From UBA1479 sp040221095 (GTDB lineage: Bacteria > Pseudomonadota > Alphaproteobacteria > Rhodospirillales > Casp-alpha2), in assembly GCA_040221095.1 (NCBI GenBank), contig JAVJVP010000013.1, positions 186,001 to 250,000 on the forward strand: a DNA stretch of 64,000 bases, in the 5' to 3' direction. Positions 57,504 to 64,000 of this stretch are shown here, piece by piece. Position 1 is the stretch's first letter. Each line of letters starts with the position of its first letter. The position numbers and the translations under genes were made by a program. Below the pieces are notes generated by a model. The model saw only the letters and a list, made by a program, of their open reading frames with translations. It was not told where the DNA came from and did no database searches.

Positions 57504-59846
57504 ATGAACAATCTGCGGATCAGCACGGCGAGCCGTATGCTGCTCATCGCCATCGTGGTGACGGGCGTCATCCAAGTCGTCAACGTGTTGCGGATAACAA
57601 ATAACGTCGAAACCATCGATGACGCTTGGGTCGAGTTCCAGGAAGCGCAGAATGAAAAGGTTCGCCTGTTGGGCGATCTTCGCAGCGCCATGGGCTACGG
57701 CGGCCTGATCGAGAACTTCAAGGACTACATGCTGCGTCAGACGGACGAGTACCTGGAGAACATCAAGAAGTTCACCGACAAGTCCATGAGCATCATCAAG
57801 ACCTATGAAGGCCTGGGGTTGAACGACACGGAGACGTCGGCGCTCAGCACGCTCGAGGAAATCGTTACCGTCTACGGTGCCCAGGCGGGCGAGATCGAGA
57901 CCCTGACCTTCGATGCCGTGGCACCCGAGGAGATCGACGCCAAAATCCAGATCGACCCGGCCCCTGCGCTCGACGCCATGAAGGTCTTGGCCCAGTCAGC
58001 CGAGGGTATAAAGAAGAAGGGCACGAAAAAGACCAAGTCGCAGCTGCTCAATTCGATCCGCGCCCATCTGGGCTTCGGCGGCCTGATCCACAATTTCAAG
58101 AATCTGGTGATCCGCCGCGACGCGGCCATCGCCGACAAGCTTAAATCGGATGTCGCCGCCATCACCGCCGATGCCAAGGCCTACAAGGCCCTCGGTGTGT
58201 CGGAAAATGAAGGCAAGCTGCTGGACGATCTTCTTGGCGTCATCGCCGGCTACGGCAAGGCCGCCGAAACGGTGCTCGTCCAGGCCGGCGAAGGGGCTTC
58301 TGCGAAGGACATCGACGAGGCGTTGAGCATTGACGACAGCGCCTTGACCGCGGCTCTCGAGGGCCTGAAGGCCGAAATCAAGGACCAGCTCGACGCCAAG
58401 TCGCAGGCGGTCGAGGACACCCTTGAAGGGGTGCGTGGCCTGGTTCAGATCAGCGTGTGGATCACGGTGGTCATGCTGACCGTATTGGTCATCGGCAGTT
58501 ATTGGCTTCTGAATTTCCGCGTGCGTGCGCCCATCATGGCGATCACCGCCGCCATGAACGATCTGGCCGGTGGCAATCTGGATGCGAAAATTCCCGGCCT
58601 CGGCGAAAAGACCGAAGTCGGGGAAATGGCCGGCGCCGTGCAGGTGTTCAAGGAGAACGCCCAGGAAGTGAACCGCATGACGGCGGAGCGCGAGACCGAG
58701 GAACGGCGCAACCGCCGCCGGTTGCGCGGCGAGGTTCTGGCGCTCAACTCGGCGCTGGAAGAAGAAGTCGCCAAGGCGGTCGATCTGGTCAAGGAACGGG
58801 TATCGACGGTCGAGAACTCGGCCCGGGCGGCGGCGGATCTGTCGCAGTCGGCCCATACCCAGGCGTCGACCGTGGCCTCGGCGGCGGAAGAGGCGACCAT
58901 CAACGTGCAGACCGTGGCCTCGGCGGCCGAGGAACTGTCGTCCTCGATCAACGAGATCTCGTCGCAGGTCGGCCGGTCGTCGCAGATCGCGCGCCAGGCG
59001 ACCGAGGAAGCCGACCGCACCAACGCCCAGATCCAGGGCCTTGCCCAGGCGGCGGAGAAGATCGGCGAGGTCGTCTCGCTGATCACCGACATCGCCGAGC
59101 AGACCAACCTTCTGGCCCTCAACGCGACCATCGAGGCGGCCCGGGCCGGCGACGCCGGCAAGGGCTTCGCCGTGGTGGCGAGCGAGGTCAAGAACCTGGC
59201 CAATCAGACCGCCAAGGCGACGGAGGAGATCGGCAAGCAGATCGGCGGCATCCAGTCGGCGACCCAGAACAGCGTGACGGCCATCGCTGGCATCACCAAG
59301 ACGATCTCGGACATCAACGAGATTTCATCGTCGGTGGCGGCGGCGGTCGAACAGCAGGGCGTGGCGACGCAGGAAATCGCCCGCAACGTGGAACAGGCGG
59401 CGGCCGGCACCCAGGAGGTCTCGTCCAACATCGTTCAGGTGACGGACGTGGCGGGCCAGTCGGGCGAGGCCGCGTCGCAGCAGCTGGAGGCGGCGGAGCA
59501 GGTCAAGTCGGGCATCGATCACATGAACGACCGGTTGCTCGAGATCATCCGCGACAGTCAGGATCCGGAATGGTCGGACCGTCATCCCGTGGGCAACAAG
59601 GTCAAGGTGGTCGCCGGCGGCGTGGACAGGGAGACGACGCTGCACAGCCTGTCGAAGGGCGGCGGCATCGTGATCGACCGCGGGCTTCAGGTCGCCGAGG
59701 GCGAGATGTTCACCATCGAGCTTCCGGGCGTGGGCGCGGTCAAGGCCGCGATCGTCGCCAAGACCGATGACCGGACCCATGCGCGTCTCGAATTGGATGA
59801 GGATCAGACGGATACGTTCCGGATGTACGTTGACGGGCTGGCCTGA
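57504..59846 (+). CDS. Methyl-accepting chemotaxis protein with duplicated sensor repeat and PilZ-like tail
   Basis: 780 aa. TM1 about 12-30; sensor 31-310; TM2 about 315-337 (VQISVWITVVMLTVLVIGSY); HAMP about 338-395; signalling coiled coil to ~690 with the hairpin tip LITDIAEQTNLLALNATIEA followed by ARAGDAGKGFAVVASEVKNL. The sensor holds two copies of a ~110-residue module (about 54-160 and 180-290) marked by GYGGLIENFKDYMLR and GFGGLIHNFKNLVIRR. The last ~90 residues (NKVKVVAGGVDRETTLHSLS, KGGGIVIDRGLQVAEGEMFT) look like a PilZ domain, but the RxxxR pair and the D/N of D/NxSxxG are missing. No CheR-tether pentapeptide. Feeds CheA signalling. Confidence 0.9.
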   Translation: MNNLRISTASRMLLIAIVVTGVIQVVNVLRITNNVETIDDAWVEFQEAQNEKVRLLGDLRSAMGYGGLIENFKDYMLRQTDEYLENIKKFTDKSMSIIKTYEGLGLNDTETSALSTLEEIVTVYGAQAGEIETLTFDAVAPEEIDAKIQIDPAPALDAMKVLAQSAEGIKKKGTKKTKSQLLNSIRAHLGFGGLIHNFKNLVIRRDAAIADKLKSDVAAITADAKAYKALGVSENEGKLLDDLLGVIAGYGKAAETVLVQAGEGASAKDIDEALSIDDSALTAALEGLKAEIKDQLDAKSQAVEDTLEGVRGLVQISVWITVVMLTVLVIGSYWLLNFRVRAPIMAITAAMNDLAGGNLDAKIPGLGEKTEVGEMAGAVQVFKENAQEVNRMTAERETEERRNRRRLRGEVLALNSALEEEVAKAVDLVKERVSTVENSARAAADLSQSAHTQASTVASAAEEATINVQTVASAAEELSSSINEISSQVGRSSQIARQATEEADRTNAQIQGLAQAAEKIGEVVSLITDIAEQTNLLALNATIEAARAGDAGKGFAVVASEVKNLANQTAKATEEIGKQIGGIQSATQNSVTAIAGITKTISDINEISSSVAAAVEQQGVATQEIARNVEQAAAGTQEVSSNIVQVTDVAGQSGEAASQQLEAAEQVKSGIDHMNDRLLEIIRDSQDPEWSDRHPVGNKVKVVAGGVDRETTLHSLSKGGGIVIDRGLQVAEGEMFTIELPGVGAVKAAIVAKTDDRTHARLELDEDQTDTFRMYVDGLA

Positions 59847-59958
59847 TCGGTTTCGTCCTTGTGCCGGGCGCGGTTTGGCGCGATTGATACCGAGGGGCCG
59901 CGGTTAATCCATGCCGCGGTGACTTCTCGGAGGGTGCGTCATTTCTGATTCAGATTCC

Positions 59959-60825
59959 ATGCCGTCGCCGCTGCGCATCGTGATGATGACCGCCTTGGCG
60001 ATCACGGCTTTTGCGGCGAATTCGCTGATCTGCCGGGCGGCCCTGGGGCCCGCTTTGATCGATCCGGCGACGTTCACGACCGTGCGCCTGATTTCCGCGG
60101 CGGCGGTGCTTGCGGTGGTCGTGTTCGCCCGTCGGCGCCATCTGCCGCAGCTGTCGTTCGGCGACTGGCGCGCGGCGGGGGCGCTGTTCGCCTACGCCGT
60201 TTTCTTTTCCTTCGGTTACGTGATGCTGACCACGGGCACGGGTGCGCTGATCCTGTTCGGCTCGGTGCAGCTGACCATGTTCGCCTGGGCGTTTTACGAA
60301 GGTGAACGGTTCACCGCCTTCGCCTGGGGCGGACTGGCGCTGGCGGCCGGCGGGCTGGTGTGGCTGGTCCTGCCGGGGCTGGAAGCGCCCGATCCCCTGG
60401 GGGCATTGTTCCACACCATCTCGGGCGCGGCCTGGGGGGTGTTCTCGCTCTTGATCCGGGGCGCCAAGCGTCCCGTGGAATCCAACGCCGCCAACTTTCT
60501 CATCTGCGTGCCGCTGACCCTGGTGGTCAGTGCCCTGTTCTGGGCCGACATGAACGCGGGCGTGCCGGGGCTCGCCCTCGCCGTGTTGTCCGGCGGGCTC
60601 GCCTCGGGCTGCGGCTACGTCATCTGGTATTGGGTGCTGCGCTACCTGCCGGCGGCCCGCGCCTCGGCGACGCAGCTGTCGGCCCCGGCCATCGCGGCCT
60701 TGGGCGGCGTGGTGCTGCTGGGCGAGGACCTGACGATCCGCCTCATCGTCGCCTCGGCGGCCATGCTGGGCGGGGTGGCCGTGGTGCTGGCGCAGAAGGC
60801 AAGGTCAGCCCCGCCGGCGGAGTGA
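59959..60825 (+). CDS. EamA/DMT-family exporter
   Basis: 288 aa with ten predicted membrane segments in two EamA repeats (MMTALAITAFAANSLICRAA; GAAWGVFSLLIRGAKRPVES; SGLASGCGYVIWYWVLRYLP; TQLSAPAIAALGGVVLLGED). DMT proteins export amino acids or metabolites; the substrate is unknown. The ATG at 59959 has no SD near it. GGAGGG at 59929-59934 is six bases before an in-frame ATT at 59941, which could be the true start and add six residues. Convergent with ettA. Confidence 0.87.
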   Translation: MPSPLRIVMMTALAITAFAANSLICRAALGPALIDPATFTTVRLISAAAVLAVVVFARRRHLPQLSFGDWRAAGALFAYAVFFSFGYVMLTTGTGALILFGSVQLTMFAWAFYEGERFTAFAWGGLALAAGGLVWLVLPGLEAPDPLGALFHTISGAAWGVFSLLIRGAKRPVESNAANFLICVPLTLVVSALFWADMNAGVPGLALAVLSGGLASGCGYVIWYWVLRYLPAARASATQLSAPAIAALGGVVLLGEDLTIRLIVASAAMLGGVAVVLAQKARSAPPAE

Positions 60826-60885
60826 CGTCGGGATACGGGGGGCTAACTATCGCGCAAAGCCGCTTTCGGCCATTAAGTTTAGCGA

Positions 60886-62565
60886 CTACCGCGTCAGCGG
60901 CTTGTACTTGATGCGGTGGGGTTCCAAGGCGGCGTCGCCGAGGCGGCGCTTCTTGTCGTCCTCATAGGCCTGGTAGTTGCCTTCGAACCACACCACCTGG
61001 CTGTTGCCTTCGAAGGCGATGATGTGGGTGGCCAGGCGGTCGAGGAACCAGCGGTCGTGCGAGGTGATGAGCACGCAGCCGGCGAAATCGCCCAAGGATT
61101 CTTCCAGCGCCATCAGGGTATCGACGTCGAGATCGTTGGTCGGCTCATCGAGCAGCAGCACATTGGCGCCGGACAGCAGCATCTTGGCCAGGTGGACGCG
61201 GTTGCGCTCCCCGCCCGACAACTGGCCGACCTTCTTCTGCTGGTCGCCGCCCTTGAAGTTGAACTGCGCCACATAGGCGCGGGACTGCATGGCCTGCTTG
61301 CCGAGGGTGATCTCGTCGTTGCCGCCGGAAATTTCCTGCCACACGGTCTTGTCGGCGGCCAGGGTGTCGCGGCTCTGGTCGACATAGCCGAGCACCACCG
61401 TGTCGCCGACGCGAAGGTCGCCGCCGTCGGGCTTTTCCTGGTCGGTGATCATGCGGAACAGGGTGGTCTTGCCGGCGCCGTTGGCGCCGATGATGCCGAC
61501 GATGGCGCCCGGCGGAATCTTAAATGACAGATCCTCGACCAGCATGCGGTTGCCGTAGCCTTTGCGCAGGTGGTCGGCCTGGACCACCAGGTCGCCCAGG
61601 CGCGGGGCCGGCGGGATGATGATCGACGCCGTGCCCATGGTCTTTTCCTCGGACTTGGCGACCAGGTCGTCATAGCGGGCGATACGGGCCTTGGACTTGT
61701 CCTGGCGGGCGCGGGGCGACTGGCGGATCCATTCCAGTTCCTGCTTCAGGGTGCGCTGGCGGGCCGATTCCTCGCGCTCTTCCTGGGCCAGGCGCTTCTG
61801 CTTCTGTTCCAGCCAGCTGGAATAGTTGCCTTCGTAGGGGATGCCCTGGCCGCGGTCGATTTCGAGAATCCAGCCGGTGACGTTGTCGAGGAAGTAGCGG
61901 TCGTGGGTGACGATCATCACCGTGCCGTCGTACTCGGCGAGGAAGCGTTCCAGCCAGGCCACGCTTTCGGCGTCCAGGTGGTTGGTCGGCTCATCCAGCA
62001 GCAGGATTTCCGGCTTCTGCAGTAGCAGGCGGCACAGCGCCACGCGGCGGCGCTCGCCGCCCGACAGCTTGGTCACGTCGGCGTCGCTGGGCGGGCAGCG
62101 CAGGGCGTCCATGGCGATCTCGATGGTGCGCTCCAGCTCCCAGCCGTTGCAGGCGTCGATCTTTTCCTGCAATTCGCCCTGTTCGGCGAGCAGGGTGTTC
62201 ATCTCGTCGTCGTCCATGGGTTCGGCGAACTTGGCGGACAGTTCGTTGAAGCGGTCGACCAGATCCTTGACCTCGCCCAGGCCGGACATGACGTTTTCCT
62301 CGACCGTCAGCTTGGGGTCGAGCTCCGGCTCCTGCTCCAGATAACCCACGCGCGCACCCTCGGCGGCCCAGGCCTCGCCGGAATAATCCTTGTCCTTGCC
62401 GGCCATGATCTTCAACAGGGTCGATTTCCCGGCGCCGTTGGCGCCCAGCACGCCGATCTTGGCGGTCGGCAGGAACGACAGGGTCAGGCCCTTGAGAATT
62501 TCGCGCCCGCCGGGATAAACCTTGCGGACGTCTTTCATGACATAGGAATACTGATAGCTGGCCAT
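60886..62565 (-). CDS. ettA: ABC-F translation factor EttA (energy-dependent translational throttle)
   Basis: 559 aa from ATG 62565, matching the ~555 aa of E. coli EttA. Two ABC cassettes without membrane parts: Walker A GANGAGKSTLLKIMAG and GANGAGKTTLFRMITD, signatures TKLSGGERRRVALCRLLLQK and QLSGGERNRVHLAKMLLSG, Walker B EILLLDEPTNHLDAESV and NVLLLDEPTNDLDVDTL. The first cassette carries the arm insert and the linker (ARQRTLKQELEWIRQSPRAR) is the charged P-site tRNA interaction motif. Binds the ribosomal E site and gates the first elongation step according to ADP/ATP. Confidence 0.95.
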   Translation of the reverse strand: MASYQYSYVMKDVRKVYPGGREILKGLTLSFLPTAKIGVLGANGAGKSTLLKIMAGKDKDYSGEAWAAEGARVGYLEQEPELDPKLTVEENVMSGLGEVKDLVDRFNELSAKFAEPMDDDEMNTLLAEQGELQEKIDACNGWELERTIEIAMDALRCPPSDADVTKLSGGERRRVALCRLLLQKPEILLLDEPTNHLDAESVAWLERFLAEYDGTVMIVTHDRYFLDNVTGWILEIDRGQGIPYEGNYSSWLEQKQKRLAQEEREESARQRTLKQELEWIRQSPRARQDKSKARIARYDDLVAKSEEKTMGTASIIIPPAPRLGDLVVQADHLRKGYGNRMLVEDLSFKIPPGAIVGIIGANGAGKTTLFRMITDQEKPDGGDLRVGDTVVLGYVDQSRDTLAADKTVWQEISGGNDEITLGKQAMQSRAYVAQFNFKGGDQQKKVGQLSGGERNRVHLAKMLLSGANVLLLDEPTNDLDVDTLMALEESLGDFAGCVLITSHDRWFLDRLATHIIAFEGNSQVVWFEGNYQAYEDDKKRRLGDAALEPHRIKYKPLTR

Positions 62566-62732
62566 TTTCGGGGACTTCCAAAGACGCGAGGGGGACGGTT
62601 CCGGCGCGCTGTTTAGCGGATCGCGCGGGGCCTGACAACAAGACTTGGGAAGCGCCTTGACGTAACGCAATCCCCATTCGGTCGCGCCGTGGTAAAGTTT
62701 TTTCCGCAACAGGGTTGGGAGGCTCCGTCCCC

Positions 62733-63659
62733 GTGGACCATTTCAAGTTTTTCCGCGCCATGAGCGTGCGGCGCGTGGCCGCCCTGGCCTTTGCGCTGCT
62801 GACCCTGGCGGCGCTCGGCGTGCTGGTCGTCACGGTCTGGCTGCTCAAGTCCGGGGCCTTCGCCGCCGCCCTGTGGGCCGCGGCGCCGGGGGCCGTCGCG
62901 CTGATCGTCATCGACACCCTGGTGTGGATTCAGGTCGACCGCCTGCTGTGCGCCCGGGCCTACAACAAGGGTGCCCTGCCGGCGCGGCCGGAGCTTTACG
63001 ACTTCGACCGGCTGAATCCGCCCATGCATCTCGAGGAAATGGGCGGCAAGTGCCTGAAGGATCTGACTTTCGTGGTGTTCGACACGGAGACCACGGGCCT
63101 GCAGCCGTCGGGCGGCGACCTGATCATCCAGATCGCCGGGGTCAAGGTGCGGGACAATCAGCAATGCGGAGAAGCCCCCTTCGATCGCCTGGTCAATCCG
63201 GGCAAGCCGATCCCCAAGGAGTCCATCCGCTTCCACGGCATCACAGACGACATGGTCTCCGATCAGCCGGGCATCGGTCAGGTCCTGCCGGACTTCAGGG
63301 CCTTTGTGGGCGAGGCCGTTCTGGTCGCCCATAACGCGGCCTTCGACATGCGCTTCCTGCAGTTGCAAGAGGAGGCGACGGGCGTGCGGTTCGACAACCT
63401 GGTGTTGGACACCCTGCTGCTTTCGGTGTTCCTGGATGCCGAGAACCGCGACCATTCACTCGACGCCATCGCCCAGCGCCTGGGCATCGACATCGAGGGC
63501 CGCCACACGGCGCTCGGCGACAGCATCGCCACGGCCCGCGTGTTCCTGCGCATGCTCGACATGCTGGAGGCCCGCGGCATCACCACCCTGCGCCAGGCGA
63601 TCGACGCCTCGGTCAAGATGGAACACGTCCGCCAGGTGCAGAAAAAGCTGTTCACCTGA
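62733..63659 (+). CDS. Membrane-tethered DEDDh 3'-5' exonuclease (DnaQ-like)
   Basis: 308 aa from GTG 62733, ten bases after GGGAGG. Two N-terminal membrane segments (about 13-35 and 40-62; LAFALLTLAALGVLVVTVWL and AAAPGAVALIVIDTLVWIQV). The exonuclease domain (about 105-280) has all DEDDh residues: Asp and Glu in FVVFDTETTGLQPS, Asp in VAHNAAFDMRFLQ, and His/Asp in GRHTALGDSIATARV. It resembles the proofreading epsilon subunit of DNA polymerase III but is anchored in the membrane, facing the cytoplasm. Such proteins often sit with a DUF294-type nucleotidyltransferase and a symporter; neither is in the window. Confidence 0.88.
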   Translation: MDHFKFFRAMSVRRVAALAFALLTLAALGVLVVTVWLLKSGAFAAALWAAAPGAVALIVIDTLVWIQVDRLLCARAYNKGALPARPELYDFDRLNPPMHLEEMGGKCLKDLTFVVFDTETTGLQPSGGDLIIQIAGVKVRDNQQCGEAPFDRLVNPGKPIPKESIRFHGITDDMVSDQPGIGQVLPDFRAFVGEAVLVAHNAAFDMRFLQLQEEATGVRFDNLVLDTLLLSVFLDAENRDHSLDAIAQRLGIDIEGRHTALGDSIATARVFLRMLDMLEARGITTLRQAIDASVKMEHVRQVQKKLFT

Positions 63660-63706
63660 AATACGGGGCGCTCGGGGATGGTTGGGCGCCCGACTTTGCG
63701 GGCCTT

Positions 63707-64000
63707 CTATAGGTTCTCCACATAGGACGCCATGCGGCCGCGGTCCTTGGCGCCGGGCATGGGGCCCCGTCCGGCGGCCATGTTCTCCCGCATGTGATCG
63801 ACGCGCGAGGTCGCGGGGATGGCGCAGGTTACGGCCGGATGCGAAACGATGAATTTCAGTAATACCTGCGCCCAGTTCACGGCGCCGAATTCGGCGGCGA
63901 AAGGCGGCAGGGGGCGGCCCTGCAGGCGGTCGATCAGCGCCCCCCGCTGAAACGGCCGGTTGGCGATCACGGCGATGCCCTTTTCGGCGGCGAGCGGCAG
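63707..64000 (-). CDS. Aldo/keto reductase, C-terminal part (cut by window end)
   Basis: 98 codons are visible; the gene continues beyond 64000. LPLAAEKGIAVIANRPFQRG, then NWAQVLLKFIVSHPAVTCAI, PATSRVDHMRENMAAGRGPM and the terminal RGRMASYVENL are the C-terminal barrel strands and NADPH-binding Ser/Arg loop of the aldo/keto reductase family. It reduces a carbonyl with NADPH. The catalytic Tyr/His half is off the window. Convergent with the exonuclease gene. Confidence 0.85.
   Translation of the reverse strand: MPLAAEKGIAVIANRPFQRGALIDRLQGRPLPPFAAEFGAVNWAQVLLKFIVSHPAVTCAIPATSRVDHMRENMAAGRGPMPGAKDRGRMASYVENL

Overview
The window is high-GC chromosomal DNA with tightly packed genes on both strands. 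Gene content points to a Gram-negative alphaproteobacterium, probably near the Rhodospirillales. The evidence is a TonB system with a TonB-dependent receptor, a GroESL operon behind a CIRCE element, long alphaproteobacterial-type PstC and PstA, an ANTAR pseudo-receiver regulator, a two-membrane-segment DEDDh exonuclease, and an HtrA-like family with the LTIGYLIL signature. I see no insertion sequence, integrase, CRISPR array, rRNA or tRNA. The species cannot be fixed from the sequence alone.

Layout. 1-5.3 kb: end of an unknown gene, a secreted SGNH hydrolase, a LysR regulator, and a MarR / EmrA / EmrB drug-efflux set with a palindromic operator in the divergent promoter. 5.3-13.1 kb: an iron-complex uptake island (tonB, DUF2218, ABC ATPase, permease, binding protein, TonB-dependent receptor, divergent AraC regulator) controlled from a 27-bp Fur-like palindrome. 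13.1-20.5 kb: aldehyde dehydrogenase, photolyase, prmA, a UvrD-type helicase and an HtrA-like protein that has lost all three catalytic residues. 20.5-31.5 kb: a ClC channel, then the phosphate regulon, read on the minus strand as phoR, pit, pstS, pstC, pstA, pstB, phoU, phoB, with Pho boxes in front of both pstS and pit. 31.7-37.1 kb: a diguanylate cyclase, a thioesterase and a four-gene glycan operon (GT2, VTT membrane protein, GT4, FkbM methyltransferase). 37.1-41.8 kb: groES-groEL, a TPR/2OG-Fe(II) oxygenase and an alpha/beta hydrolase. 41.8-46.5 kb: a structured non-coding stretch, an ANTAR regulator with a dead receiver, and two membrane histidine kinases, the first noticeably AT-richer than its surroundings. 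46.5-51.3 kb: a 3-hydroxyisobutyrate dehydrogenase family enzyme, an AEC carrier and a DinG-like helicase. 51.3-57.1 kb: an ArsR-methyltransferase fusion, metF and metH as one operon. 57.1-64 kb: a chemotaxis receptor with a duplicated sensor and a PilZ-like tail, an EamA exporter, ettA, a membrane-tethered exonuclease and the end of an aldo/keto reductase.

How it works together. Three coherent circuits stand out. Iron starvation would relieve the palindrome and drive the receptor/ABC/TonB island. Phosphate starvation would act through PhoR-PhoB on Pho boxes at pstS and, unusually, at the pit-type transporter. The fused ArsR-methyltransferase probably senses methyl-cycle state and controls metF-metH from a palindrome over its own promoter. 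No clear undescribed multi-gene system is present. The most unusual items are the triad-less HtrA-like protein, the duplicated-sensor/PilZ chemoreceptor, the structured RNA candidate next to the ANTAR gene, and the Pho-box-controlled pit gene whose box overlaps the phoR stop codon.
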